A stretch of 64,000 bases of DNA from JBFISM01 sp041608535 (GTDB taxonomy: Bacteria; Actinomycetota; Acidimicrobiia; Spongiisociales; UBA5794): the NCBI GenBank assembly GCA_041608535.1, contig JBFISM010000001.1, positions 1 to 64,000 on the forward strand, read 5' to 3'. Within the stretch, counting starts at the first letter, position 1. Each line of letters opens with the position of its first letter. Shown here piece by piece: positions 52,422-61,123 of this stretch. The notes under the pieces were generated by a model that was not told the DNA's origin, searched no databases, and saw nothing but the letters and a program-made list of their open reading frames with translations. A program made the translations under genes and the position numbers.

Positions 52422-52903
52422 TCCCCACCCAGCCGAATCGAGCTCAGAACGACACTGGAGCCGCGGTCGACGACGAATTTCGCGCCTTGCTCGAAGGGCT
52501 CCGCACCACGCTCCCCGGGGTCCAGGTCCTGTTCGCATTCCTGCTCGCCCTACCCCTGCAGTCGGCATTTGCCGAACTCGCCGGCCCTCCCCGCAGCGCC
52601 TACTACGTGGCATTGTACAGCTCCGCCCTGGCCTCGGTGCTGCTGATCGCACCGAGCGCCCATCAGCGGTTGCGCGCCCCGCACAGCGGGGTTCGCCGTC
52701 GCTCCGACGATCACCTCACAACGGCCGTGCGGATGACGATCGGCGGGACGATCTTGTTCCTCATCGCGCTGTCCGCTTCCGTCTATCTCGTATCCGACGT
52801 GATGCTTCCCCGCAGTGCAGCAATTGCCGCCACCGCGGTCGTAGCGATGCTGGCCGCCTGGTCGTGGTTCTACGTCCCGCTGGTCAGCTTCCGCCGGCGT
52901 TGA
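52418..52903 (+). CDS. DUF6328-like membrane protein
   Basis: The ATG at 52418 overlaps the previous stop, giving 161 residues. The start (DDEFRALLEGLRTTLPGVQVLFAFLLALPLQSAFAELAG) is the DUF6328 pattern: a soluble helix then the first membrane segment. Three further hydrophobic stretches follow (VALYSSALASVLLIAPS, MTIGGTILFLIALSASVYLVSDV, SAAIAATAVVAMLAAWSWF). A basic loop (SGVRRRSDDHL) sits in the middle. Such proteins are common small inner-membrane proteins of actinobacteria, of unknown function. It ends overlapping the convergent GNAT gene by 20 bp. Confidence 0.78.
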   Translation: MIPTQPNRAQNDTGAAVDDEFRALLEGLRTTLPGVQVLFAFLLALPLQSAFAELAGPPRSAYYVALYSSALASVLLIAPSAHQRLRAPHSGVRRRSDDHLTTAVRMTIGGTILFLIALSASVYLVSDVMLPRSAAIAATAVVAMLAAWSWFYVPLVSFRRR

Positions 52904-53321
52904 CCTCGTTTCCGAAGCGCCATGTCTGGATCATGGCCGGTTCCGGTTCCCCAGCCCCGGCTGCCCGGTAGGTGGCGGTGGCAGCCGTGTTGTCGGGTTC
53001 GAGAGGGACCCACATCCCCCGACATCCCATCTCGATCGCATGGTCACGGAGAGCGGCGGTGAGTGCGGTTCCTATACCGCGACCCCGGAACGGTTCGTCG
53101 ACGCCGAGCTCGTAGAGGAGCATCTCAACCGGTTTGTCCGGGTGGGAGACTTCCATCCCGCTGACGAAGCCCGCCGGAGCGGTGTCGACGAGCGCCATGA
53201 GCAGGTGATTGCTCCGTTGGGAGAGGAATCGTTCGACCCAGCTTGCGCGTGGCGGGCCATCGAACACGCCGGCGCCGAGCACGATGGCTGCATCGTCGGG
53301 TCCCATCCTTCGAATCTCCAT
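52884..53321 (-). CDS. GNAT acetyltransferase
   Basis: The 145-residue protein is a typical GNAT: EIRRMGPDDAAIVLGAGVFDGPPRASWVERFL, GMEVSHPDKPVEMLLYELGVDEPFRGRGIGTALTAAL with the acetyl-CoA loop RGRGIG, ALRDHAIEMGCRGMWVPLEPDNTAATATYRAAGA. The Asn-Thr-Ala-Ala-Tyr segment fits aminoglycoside-acetyltransferase-like members (AAC(3)-I-like), which makes antibiotic or other amine acetylation possible. It is divergent from the enolase-superfamily gene. Its end overlaps the convergent DUF6328-like gene by 20 bp. Confidence 0.87.
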   Translation of the reverse strand: MEIRRMGPDDAAIVLGAGVFDGPPRASWVERFLSQRSNHLLMALVDTAPAGFVSGMEVSHPDKPVEMLLYELGVDEPFRGRGIGTALTAALRDHAIEMGCRGMWVPLEPDNTAATATYRAAGAGEPEPAMIQTWRFGNEVNAGGS

Positions 53322-53398
53322 GGCTTCTCCCTGTTCTCCTCACCGCATCGAGGCTAACCCGGGCTGCCTGGAGCGTCGGGTAGGTAGCCTCGTCGTCG

Positions 53399-54484
53399 AT
53401 GACGAAGATCGACCGGGTCGAGATCGTGCCCGGGCAACTTCCGCTGACCACCCCGATCACGAGTGCGCTGGGCCGCTACACCCACGTCGATCTCGTCATC
53501 GTTCGGTTGCGAACCATCGATGGCATCGTCGGCACCGGCTTCACCGCATGTCTCGGTGGCGCTGCGGCCACCGCCGTCGCCGCCTACATCGAGCACGAGC
53601 TGCGACCGCTCATCCTCGACGCAGACGTCTCCGACCCGGATGCCGTGTGGCATGGCCTGTGGGCAGCCAACAAAGCTCGGCTGCGCGGTGGAATCGGCAC
53701 GTGGGGTCTCTCGGCAGTCGATGTGGCGGTATGGGACGCCGCGGCGCAGTCCGCCGGCCAGCCGCTCGTCACGTTCCTGGGTGGCGAGCCCGGTGCGGTG
53801 CCGGTCTACGGCAGCGGCGGATGGCACAGCCTCGGTGATACCGAGCTCGTGGCCGAAGCCGAGGCCTTTCATGCGCTGGGAATCACCGCGTACAAGTTCA
53901 AAACGGGGACGGAGCGGGATGCGGAGCGGACTGCCCTCTTGCGCGAGACGCTCGGCGACGACATGACGCTGCTCGCCGACGCCAACCAACGGTTCACCGC
54001 CGCTGCGGCCATCACCCACGCCGCAATGCTGGCGGATCACGGCGTCGGCTGGCTGGAGGAGCCGGTGGTGTCCGGCAGCCTGAGCCAGCTGCGCGCCGTC
54101 GCCGCCGCTTCGGCTGTGCCCATCGCCACCGGGGAGAACGCCTACCTGCAGTGGGAATTCGAGGACATCGCCGCATGTGGGGTGAAGTACTTGCAGCCGG
54201 ACGTCGGCAGGGTAGGCGGTGTGACAGCTTTCCGCAGGGTGGCGGCAATCGCCGAAGAGCGAGGGGTCGCACTCTCGAGCCATCTGTGGCACGAGATCTC
54301 CATCAGCGTGCTCGGCTCCTCCCGAGCCGCATATCGCTGCGAGTACGCCGAACTCTGGCCTGGTGATGTGCTCACCCGCGACTTCACCGTCGTGGACGGT
54401 TGTATTCGGATCCCGGACGTGCCGGGCCACGGCGTCGAGTTCTCCCCGGCCGCCCTCGAATGGTTCCGGGGTCGTGCCAAGTGA
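53399..54484 (+). CDS. Enolase-superfamily (mandelate racemase/muconate lactonizing) enzyme
   Basis: The 361-residue protein is a muconate-lactonizing-type enzyme. It has the N-terminal capping domain, then the barrel with catalytic KxK (K166, K168, in AYKFKTGTERD), metal ligands D194 (LLADANQ), E220 (WLEEP) and E246 (GENAY), and a general acid/base histidine H295 (SSHLWHE). The KxK plus histidine puts it nearer mandelate racemase/acid-sugar dehydratase types than enolase itself. ATG 53399 lacks a strong ribosome site. A pirin gene follows 76 bp later. Specific acid substrate unknown. Confidence 0.9.
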   Translation: MTKIDRVEIVPGQLPLTTPITSALGRYTHVDLVIVRLRTIDGIVGTGFTACLGGAAATAVAAYIEHELRPLILDADVSDPDAVWHGLWAANKARLRGGIGTWGLSAVDVAVWDAAAQSAGQPLVTFLGGEPGAVPVYGSGGWHSLGDTELVAEAEAFHALGITAYKFKTGTERDAERTALLRETLGDDMTLLADANQRFTAAAAITHAAMLADHGVGWLEEPVVSGSLSQLRAVAAASAVPIATGENAYLQWEFEDIAACGVKYLQPDVGRVGGVTAFRRVAAIAEERGVALSSHLWHEISISVLGSSRAAYRCEYAELWPGDVLTRDFTVVDGCIRIPDVPGHGVEFSPAALEWFRGRAK

Positions 54485-54560
54485 GGCGCGGCCCGGCGGC
54501 CGGCATCGTCGGTTCGACCGGCCGGTAACCTCGATCGCACGTCTACGACAGGAGCATGCG

Positions 54561-55580
54561 GTGGCGACGTCCGTTCTCGAGCTGGTCGAGCAAGGCTTGC
54601 CGTGGGCCGGAGTCGACCCTTTCATCTTCACCGTGCACCACGTCGACCACTACCCACCCGGCTCGGATGATCTCGGCCCGGCCGCGTCGCTCGAGGGCAG
54701 GAACATCGGATCGGATTTCTCCTACCGCGACGGCTGGAGCATGTATCACGGTGACCGGGTCCCCGGATTCCCGCAACATCCGCACCGGGGTTTCGAGACA
54801 GTGACCGTGGTGCGCCGCGGTTACGTGGATCACTCCGACTCGCTGGGAGCCACCGCCCGCTACGGCGGTGGAGACACCCAGTGGCTCACCACCGGCTCCG
54901 GCATCATGCATGCGGAGATGTTCCCGCTGCTCCGAACCGATGGCTCCAACCCACTCGAGCTCTTTCAGATCTGGCTCAATCTGCCACCGGAGACGAAAAT
55001 GGTGCCGGCCCACTTTGCGATCCTGTGGAGCGAGGAGATCCCGGTCGTGGCGCCGGCAGCGGGGGTGACCGTGGAAGTGGTCGCCGGATCGCTCGAGGGC
55101 GCCGCAGCCCCGGCTCCTCCCCCGGATTCGTGGGCGTCGCAAAACGGCTCCGCCGTAGCCATCTGGGTGATCCAGCTCGACAGATCAGCTTCCTGGACGA
55201 TCCCCGCAGCGCCTGCCGGGGTGACCCGGATGCTCCATTTTGCCGCCGGGGAAACGGTGACCGTCGACGGCCACACTCTCGACCGCCGGGTGGGCGCCCG
55301 GCTCGATCCGGAGGTGCCCGCCGCCCTGAGCAACACCGGAGACCCCGCCGAGCTGCTCCTGCTCCAGGGCCGCCCGATCGGAGCCCCCGTGTTCCAGATG
55401 GGTCCGTTCGTCATGAACACACCTGAAGAGCTGCAGCAGGCGTTCATCGACTATCGAACCACACAGTTCGGTGGCTGGCCCTGGCCGAGCCGCAGTCACG
55501 TCCACCCCCGAAGCGAGGGTCGGTTTGCGGTGCACGTCGATGGCTCTGTGGAGCGACGCGACATGCAGCCCGTCACCTGA
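54561..55580 (+). CDS. Pirin family protein
   Basis: The GTG at 54561 is preceded by ACAGGAG, giving 339 residues; the open frame upstream overlaps the previous gene. The cupin pair is visible: FPQHPHRGFETVTVVRRGYVDHSDSLG and WLTTGSGIMHAEMFP carry the metal-binding histidines and glutamate of the first cupin, and the second cupin (about 220-300) includes LHFAAGETVTVDGH. Pirins are iron proteins that act as quercetinase-like enzymes or redox-linked regulators. It is slightly longer than E. coli YhhW. No regulator or quercetin pathway gene is adjacent. Confidence 0.88.
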   Translation: MATSVLELVEQGLPWAGVDPFIFTVHHVDHYPPGSDDLGPAASLEGRNIGSDFSYRDGWSMYHGDRVPGFPQHPHRGFETVTVVRRGYVDHSDSLGATARYGGGDTQWLTTGSGIMHAEMFPLLRTDGSNPLELFQIWLNLPPETKMVPAHFAILWSEEIPVVAPAAGVTVEVVAGSLEGAAAPAPPPDSWASQNGSAVAIWVIQLDRSASWTIPAAPAGVTRMLHFAAGETVTVDGHTLDRRVGARLDPEVPAALSNTGDPAELLLLQGRPIGAPVFQMGPFVMNTPEELQQAFIDYRTTQFGGWPWPSRSHVHPRSEGRFAVHVDGSVERRDMQPVT

Positions 55581-55674
55581 TACGTCACATGACGAGAGGT
55601 GGCCCCTACCCGGCAACGGCGCCGCAGCCGGCTAACGTCGCACTGCCCGTGTTGGCTCGCAGGTGGGGATGGCC

Positions 55675-56886
55675 ATGAGCTTCGTGACGCATCTCGAAGC
55701 CGCGATCGACGGCACCGTCGTCCCTCACGACCGCCTGCAGTCCTTGCACGCCGGCCGCCCCCTCTGGGTGCGCTACGACCTCGATGCCGTTGGCCGAGTG
55801 ATGACAAAGGAGGCAGTGGCGCGGCGGGCTCCGTCCATGTGGCGATACCGCGAGCTGTTGCCCGTCGAGGACCCGACGAAGATCGCAACGCTCGGGGAGG
55901 GGATGACGCCCCTGCTGGAATGCCCCCGGTTGGGCGACGCCCTCGGGATGCGCCATCTCTGGGTCAAGGACGAGTCGCAGCTTCCGACCGGATCGTTCAA
56001 GAGCCGGGGGCTGGCGGTGGCAGTGAGCCGGGCCCACGAGCTGGGAGCGCAACGGCTGGCGATCCCCACGGCCGGCAATGCCGGTGGCGCACTCGCCGCC
56101 TACGCAGCTCGGGTGGGGCTCCCAGCGTACGTGTTCATGCCGACGGACACGCCGATCGTCAATCAGTACGAGGCGGCGTTCTACGGCGCAGCTGCGTACC
56201 TCGTCGATGGCCTCATCACCGACTGCGGAGCGCTGGTCCGAGAGGGCACACCACACATGGGTTGGTTCGACGTATCGACGCTGAAGGAACCGTATCGCAT
56301 CGAGGGCAAGAAGACGATGGGGTTGGAGCTGGCGGAGCAGCTCGGTTGGAAGCTGCCCGACGTGATCCTCTACCCCACGGGAGGCGGCACCGGTCTCATC
56401 GGGATGTGGAAGGCGTTTGCGGAGCTCGCAGAGATCGGGTGGTTGGAGAGCAACACCATGCCGCGCATGATCTCCTGCCAGTCGGATGGATGCGCTCCGA
56501 TCAGCACCGCATGGGAGCGGGGAGAGCGCTTCGCCGAGCCGTTTCCCAATGCAGAGACGGCAGCCAGCGGACTTCGCGTCCCGTCAGCGGTTGGCGACTT
56601 CATGATCCTCGATGCCGTCTACCAATCCGGGGGTCAAGCCCGCTCGTATCCCGAAGCCGAGTTGCTGGCTTGGGCCCAGCGGGCATCTGCGCTCGAAGGC
56701 ATCGGTTTCGCACCGGAGACGGGAGCATGCCTCGGTGTGTTGGAGACACTGCTCGCCGAGGAGGTGGTGTCCCCGGAGGAGCGAGTGGTCATCTTCAACA
56801 CGGGCGCCGCACAGAAGTACGTCGAAGTGATGGGAGCCGTCCCACTGCGCAAGCTCGAGCGCCCCATCGACTGGTCGACTCTGTGA
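55675..56886 (+). CDS. thrC: Threonine synthase
   Basis: The ATG at 55675 has GGTGGGG upstream; a GTG at 55663 is possible. The 403-residue PLP enzyme has LGEGMTPLLECPRLGDALGMRHLWVKDESQLPTGSFKSRG with the Schiff-base lysine K109, AIPTAGNAGGALAAYAARVGLP, the phosphate cup PTGGGTGLIGMWKAF, and an NTGAAQKY end. This is the class II threonine synthase order, which makes threonine from phosphohomoserine. It is not next to hom or thrB, so it may be a second copy or a related PLP lyase. The next gene is gabD-like, 75 bp away. Confidence 0.85.
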   Translation: MSFVTHLEAAIDGTVVPHDRLQSLHAGRPLWVRYDLDAVGRVMTKEAVARRAPSMWRYRELLPVEDPTKIATLGEGMTPLLECPRLGDALGMRHLWVKDESQLPTGSFKSRGLAVAVSRAHELGAQRLAIPTAGNAGGALAAYAARVGLPAYVFMPTDTPIVNQYEAAFYGAAAYLVDGLITDCGALVREGTPHMGWFDVSTLKEPYRIEGKKTMGLELAEQLGWKLPDVILYPTGGGTGLIGMWKAFAELAEIGWLESNTMPRMISCQSDGCAPISTAWERGERFAEPFPNAETAASGLRVPSAVGDFMILDAVYQSGGQARSYPEAELLAWAQRASALEGIGFAPETGACLGVLETLLAEEVVSPEERVVIFNTGAAQKYVEVMGAVPLRKLERPIDWSTL

Positions 56887-56961
56887 GACCCACCGAGCCG
56901 TCACCGCGGCGGCCGGCTGGACAGGTCATTCGGTGGGTTGGCGGCGGCGCAGGGAGGCGGA

Positions 56962-58446
56962 ATGAGTGAGGGTGGCGTGCTGAGCAAGCTCGTGGACCGC
57001 GACTTGCTGCGCAGCGACGGATACATCGACGGCACCTGGGAGCCCGCCGATTTTGGAGACCGCTTCGACGTGGTCGACCCTGCTACCGGCGATGTCATTG
57101 CGGCCGTGGCAGACATGGGGACGAGCGAGACGAGCCGGGCCATAGCGGCTGCGGAGAGGGCGCTGTCCCCCTGGGCCGCCCTCACCGGCAAGCAGCGCTC
57201 GTCGATCCTCCGCCGCTGGTACGAGCTCATGGTGGACCATGCCGACGACCTGGGTCTGATCGTGACCGCCGAGATGGGCAAACCCCTCGCCGAGGGACGT
57301 GGCGAAGTGGTCTTCGGAGCCAACTACGTGGAGTGGTTCGCCGAGGAGGCAAAACGCGCCTACGGCCAGGTGATCCCGCAGCATGACCCCAACCTGCGCC
57401 TGGTGGTCATCAAGCAGCCGATCGGCGTGGTTGCGGCCATAACGCCGTGGAACTTCCCGTCGTCGACGATGGCGAGAAAGGTGGCCCCAGCTCTCGCCGC
57501 CGGCTGCACGGTCGTCGCCAAACCCGCACAGGACACTCCGCTGTCGTCGCTGGCGCTCGCCGAACTGGCGGGACGAGCTGGTATTCCCCCGGGCGTGTTC
57601 AACATCGTGACCGCCCTCGATCCTCGCGAGATCGGGGCGGAGCTCACCTCCAACCCGGCCGTCAAGAAGATCTCTTTCACCGGGAGCACCCCAGTGGGCA
57701 AGCTGCTCATGCGCCAGGGTGCCGACACCGTCAAGAAGGTTGGCTTGGAGCTCGGCGGCAACGCTCCGTTCATCGTCTTCGACGACGCCGACGTCGAGCA
57801 GGCCGTGCCCCAGGCGATCATCGCCAAGTACCGCAACGGCGGGCAGACCTGCATCTGCGCCAACCGCGTCTTCGTCCAGGACGGTATCTACGACGAGTTC
57901 GTCGAGGGCTTCACGGCAGCCGCGAGCCGCCTCCGCGTCGGACCGGGGGTGTCGACGGCGCCCGACATCGGCCCGCTCATCAACCGGGCGGCGCTGGACA
58001 AAGTGACTCGCCTCGTCGAGGACGCCGTGTCGCGAGGTGCGACGGTCGACCTGGGCGGGTCGCTTCACCAGCTGGGGGGCACCTTCTACCAGCCGACGGT
58101 GGTCACGGATGTCACCGCCGACATGCCGATCGCCACCGAGGAGGTGTTCGGCCCCGTGGCGACGATCTTTCGCTTCGGTAGCGACGACGAGGTGATCGAA
58201 CTGGCCAACGACACTCCGTACGGTCTGGCTGCGTACTTCTTCGCCCGCGACGTGGGGCGGATCTGGCGCGTCGGTGAGGCGCTTCAGTACGGCATGGTGG
58301 GGATCAACACCGGGTTGCTCATGACCGAGGTGGCGCCATTCGGCGGCATCAAGGAATCGGGTATCGGCCGCGAGGGGGCCCACGAGGGTCTCGAGGAGTT
58401 CCTCGAGACCAAGTACCTGGCAATGGGTGGAATCGCCTCAGGGTGA
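56962..58446 (+). CDS. gabD: Succinate-semialdehyde dehydrogenase (NAD(P)-dependent)
   Basis: GGGAGGCGG precedes the ATG at 56962, giving 494 residues. The aldehyde dehydrogenase motifs are present: VVAAITPWNFPSSTMARKVAPALAAGCTVVAKPAQDTPLSSLALAELA, KKISFTGSTPVGKLLM (cofactor), LELGGNAPFIVF with the catalytic Glu, and GGQTCICANRVFV with the catalytic Cys. DGTWEPADFG near the start and YGLAAYFFARD near the end match GabD. It oxidises succinate semialdehyde to succinate. No GABA transaminase is adjacent; it could serve a bypass of the TCA cycle. Confidence 0.93.
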   Translation: MSEGGVLSKLVDRDLLRSDGYIDGTWEPADFGDRFDVVDPATGDVIAAVADMGTSETSRAIAAAERALSPWAALTGKQRSSILRRWYELMVDHADDLGLIVTAEMGKPLAEGRGEVVFGANYVEWFAEEAKRAYGQVIPQHDPNLRLVVIKQPIGVVAAITPWNFPSSTMARKVAPALAAGCTVVAKPAQDTPLSSLALAELAGRAGIPPGVFNIVTALDPREIGAELTSNPAVKKISFTGSTPVGKLLMRQGADTVKKVGLELGGNAPFIVFDDADVEQAVPQAIIAKYRNGGQTCICANRVFVQDGIYDEFVEGFTAAASRLRVGPGVSTAPDIGPLINRAALDKVTRLVEDAVSRGATVDLGGSLHQLGGTFYQPTVVTDVTADMPIATEEVFGPVATIFRFGSDDEVIELANDTPYGLAAYFFARDVGRIWRVGEALQYGMVGINTGLLMTEVAPFGGIKESGIGREGAHEGLEEFLETKYLAMGGIASG

Positions 58447-58476
58447 GTCGCCCCCCACCGGTCACCCATGGAGCCG

Positions 58477-59754
58477 TCATGGGGGTCGAGGCTGGGTAGT
58501 GACGGTTTGTCCCAACTTGGTGGTCCAGTGGTGGGTGCCGTCGGGGAGGCGGGTGTAGGTCCAGCCGTGCTGGTGACGGACGCAATGGTCGTGTCGGCAG
58601 AGCGGCGCCATGTCGTCGGGGTTGGTGACACCGGTTGTGGCGTATGGCGTGGTGTGGTCGAGGTCGGAGCCGATGGCCGGCATGCGGCATCCGGGGAACA
58701 CACAGGTGCGGTGGCGGGTTTGGATGCGGCGTCGTTGCGTGAGGGTGGGGCGCCGCCGGGTGGCACCGGTCCCGATGGCATCGCCTGTTGCTGGGTCGGT
58801 GATGGTGAAGCGCCATTCGGCATCGGGAGAGTCGCCGGCGATCTGCCGGGCGATGTCGGCGATGACCGGGCCGTAGCCACCCAAGTCACCACATCGGTCG
58901 TCGAGTTCCGCCAGGGTGGCCAAATCCACCCGGAGATCGATCACCCCACCGCGATCTCTCCCGGTGCCGGTAGTCGACTTGTTCGGTGTGGACGAGTGTC
59001 CCTCGAGGAGATCCAAGAACACGTCGGCTCGGAGTTGGTCGATCGTTCGGGTCTCATCGTGGCGGCGCAGAGACTGCGCGATTCTGTTGATGCGGTCTCG
59101 GATACGAGCTACTCGATCCGGGGGCAGATCCCTCCCTGCGAGATGCACTGTGCCGTCTGGTGATGGGGTGGTCTCGACCCGTCGATCATGGAGGTCGGTG
59201 TGGTAGCGGTCCTTGGCATCGTCGGGGTTGGCCTCACAACAGAGACGCCGTAACCGGGCACTGATCTGGCCTGTTGTCATCTCGGCGGCGTCGTCGAGGA
59301 TCTGCGCAACCACCGCTTGCGCTTCGGTCGGCTGCAAATGCCCAACGCCGTACATGATGGCTCCGGCGCGTCGCCGATCGATCCGCCCTGCGTGTAACGC
59401 GGCCAACACCTCGGGGTGCTCGCTGCCCAAGGCGTCTGCCATGGTCAGCTCTGCTTCAGCGGCGCGACGCGTGAGGTGTAGCGCCACCCTGATCTCCGCA
59501 ACCGCCCCCTCACTCGCCGCCGTTGGATTGCGGTCTTCTGCGGCTACTGCGTCGGCGATGGCGATCATCTGTTCGTACATCTGCGCTTGATGGAACGCAA
59601 CCTGCCGAGCGTGGTGCTGCAGCAGAGTGACGTGGTCCAGACCGGTGCGAGGGGTCAGTCCTGACAGCACGATCCCCAAGAACGGCCCCGGTCGCATCGC
59701 ATCGAGCATCTCTCGGTCGAAGACGTCTGCCGTTGTTTCTATCGTGTCGAACAT
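58477..59754 (-). CDS. DUF222/13E12-type HNH endonuclease family protein
   Basis: The ATG at 59754 gives 425 residues. The DUF222 region (about 70-300) has EIRVALHLTRRAAEAELTMADALGSEHPEVLAALHAGRIDRRRAGAIMYG, a pattern known from the 13E12 repeat family. The C-terminal HNH-type zinc motif is in CVFPGCRMPAIGSDLDHTTPYATTGVTNPDDMAPLCRHDHCVRHQHGW, with two CxxC-like pairs and the DH of the active site. Such proteins are multi-copy and widespread in actinobacteria; their DNA cleavage role is assumed, not shown. The start codon sits inside a LexA-type box (59747-59762), matching the known SOS control of several M. tuberculosis 13E12 genes. Confidence 0.9.
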   Translation of the reverse strand: MFDTIETTADVFDREMLDAMRPGPFLGIVLSGLTPRTGLDHVTLLQHHARQVAFHQAQMYEQMIAIADAVAAEDRNPTAASEGAVAEIRVALHLTRRAAEAELTMADALGSEHPEVLAALHAGRIDRRRAGAIMYGVGHLQPTEAQAVVAQILDDAAEMTTGQISARLRRLCCEANPDDAKDRYHTDLHDRRVETTPSPDGTVHLAGRDLPPDRVARIRDRINRIAQSLRRHDETRTIDQLRADVFLDLLEGHSSTPNKSTTGTGRDRGGVIDLRVDLATLAELDDRCGDLGGYGPVIADIARQIAGDSPDAEWRFTITDPATGDAIGTGATRRRPTLTQRRRIQTRHRTCVFPGCRMPAIGSDLDHTTPYATTGVTNPDDMAPLCRHDHCVRHQHGWTYTRLPDGTHHWTTKLGQTVTTQPRPP

Positions 59755-59762
59755 ACGTTCGT
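59747..59762. promoter_or_regulatory. LexA (SOS) box over the DUF222-HNH start codon
   Basis: TCGAAC-ATAC-GTTCGT matches the mycobacterial SOS box TCGAAC-N4-GTTCGA at 11 of 12 fixed positions, and it includes the start codon. Just outside, GTTCG-TATCGTAT-CGAAC (59757-59774) repeats the half-sites. LexA bound here would block transcription until DNA damage. Confidence 0.75.
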
Positions 59763-60268
59763 ATCGTATCGAACGGGTATGACACGAAACCCCCACGGCA
59801 CACGACAACCGCGAAAGGGGCATCTCGCTTCACAAATCGCCACAGCTTTGCCAGCCACACCACCCCGCCCCAACGCCCACCAACCCCGACACGCCCTGGC
59901 CCACGCCCCCTCGTCGCCGGCACCACGAACCCGGCCAGGGAAACCCCCACCTACCCGTAACGGCCCCCCAAGCGCCTCCTCCATTCGCCGCACCGCCACC
60001 CAGCCCCAGTCCCTCCAACCAAGTCGAGCACCCCAGCCGTCGCCACCCACACCACCCAACCCCGACACGCCCCGGCCGACCCCGCATGCCTCCTTCGCCG
60101 GCCATACCACCCAGCGACCCACGTCCACCACCCTTCACGCCCCAAGGCCCACTCCCCCTTTCGCCAGCACCACCGGCGGGAACCCCAGCAACGTCCCATG
60201 AATCGGACGGCAACAGGTCGGCCGCAAGAAGTTGACAAGGAAACACAACCATTCGTAACGTCCCGGCG
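59755..60268. other. C-rich, strand-asymmetric intergenic stretch
   Basis: This 514-bp gap lies between the DUF222-HNH start and the DeoR gene. From about 59840 to 60190 the plus strand is near 54% C but only about 15-20% G in the lines I counted. A 15-bp direct repeat (AACCCCGACACGCCC) occurs at 59882-59896 and 60058-60072 within larger similar blocks. No frame on either strand looks like a protein: the frames give Pro/Ser/Thr-rich or Gly/Trp/Arg-rich low-complexity translations. Confidence 0.6.
60232..60261 (+). promoter_or_regulatory. Consensus promoter of the DeoR gene, likely leaderless
   Basis: TTGACA at 60232-60237, an 18-bp spacer and TAACGT at 60256-60261 (fits TAnnnT of actinobacterial -10 sites). 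The expected start of transcription falls on or next to the ATG at 60269, and no Shine-Dalgarno precedes it, so the mRNA is probably leaderless. Confidence 0.65.
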
Positions 60269-61072
60269 ATGGAGGAGGCGATTCCAGCCGAATTGCGGCG
60301 CGACCGGATGCTCTCTCTCGTACGGGAACGCGAGTTCATGAGAGTCTCGGACCTCAGCTCCATCTTCGGGATCTCCGAAGTGACCGTGCGCGCCGATCTC
60401 GCCGTCCTGGCCGACCACGACCTCATCCAGCGGGTGCACGGCGGTGCGATCGTGCGGGATCCGGAGTTCCGACGAGAGAGGTCGTTCGAGGAGTCACTCG
60501 ACGAGTTCTGGGCGGAGAAGGCCGGAATCGGAAGGTATGCGGCAGGCACGGTCCACTCCGGCGAAACGATCATCCTCGATGTGGGCACGTCGACGACGGC
60601 GCTGGCTCGCGCCCTCGTGCGGCGTACCGACCTGCAGGACCTCACCGTGTTCACGTCGAGTCTCACGATTGCGCTCGAGCTGGAGCCCGCCATACCCAGG
60701 ATCAGCGTCGTGATCACCGGCGGGACCTTGCGCCCGTTGCAGCATTCGCTGGTCGACCCGATGGCGGGCTACGTTTTCGACAACATCCATGCTTCCGTCG
60801 CCTTCATCGGCTGCAACGGGATCCACCCGCGTTCGGGTGTCACCAACGTGAACCTGCCGGAGGCCGAGATGAAGCGGAAGATGGTGGAGTCGGCGGCACG
60901 AACCGTGGTGGTCGCCGACGGTTCCAAACTGGGGCACATCAGTGTCGTCAAGATCGCCGATCTCGCCGATGTCGACCAGCTCATCACCGGACCGTCGGCA
61001 CCCCCAGAGGTCGTCGACCAGCTCGGCGACGCCGGGGTGTCCATCGAGATTGCCGAGCGAGCGAGCCGCTGA
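60269..61072 (+). CDS. DeoR/GlpR-family sugar-responsive regulator
   Basis: The 267-residue protein has the DeoR winged helix (RRDRMLSLVREREFMRVSDLSSIFGISEVTVRADLAVLADHDLIQRVHGGAIV), then the sugar-phosphate effector domain of the DeoRC type: ETIILDVGTSTTALARAL, RISVVITGGTLRPLQHSLVDPMAGYVFDNIHASVAFIGCNGIHPRSGVTNVNLPEAEMKRKMVESAARTVVVADGSKLGHISVVKIADL. Those carry the conserved Gly-rich, Asp and Lys residues of the effector site. It directly precedes a carbohydrate ABC importer, so it probably represses it until a sugar phosphate builds up. A consensus promoter lies just upstream. Confidence 0.92.
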   Translation: MEEAIPAELRRDRMLSLVREREFMRVSDLSSIFGISEVTVRADLAVLADHDLIQRVHGGAIVRDPEFRRERSFEESLDEFWAEKAGIGRYAAGTVHSGETIILDVGTSTTALARALVRRTDLQDLTVFTSSLTIALELEPAIPRISVVITGGTLRPLQHSLVDPMAGYVFDNIHASVAFIGCNGIHPRSGVTNVNLPEAEMKRKMVESAARTVVVADGSKLGHISVVKIADLADVDQLITGPSAPPEVVDQLGDAGVSIEIAERASR

Positions 61073-61123
61073 CGGCGTTCCGGATCCGGCTCGCCAACCC
61101 ACCAACGAGAAGGAGACATCAAC

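Noticed and set aside
56926..58383. 485-codon minus-strand frame opposite the succinate-semialdehyde dehydrogenase
   Set aside because: Mirror of a gene with intact catalytic Cys and Glu motifs; no family resemblance on the minus strand.
59830..60717. 295-codon minus-strand frame through the C-rich block
   Set aside because: It runs through the DeoR gene in antisense and through a skewed low-complexity stretch giving Gly/Trp/Arg repeats; no conserved domain.
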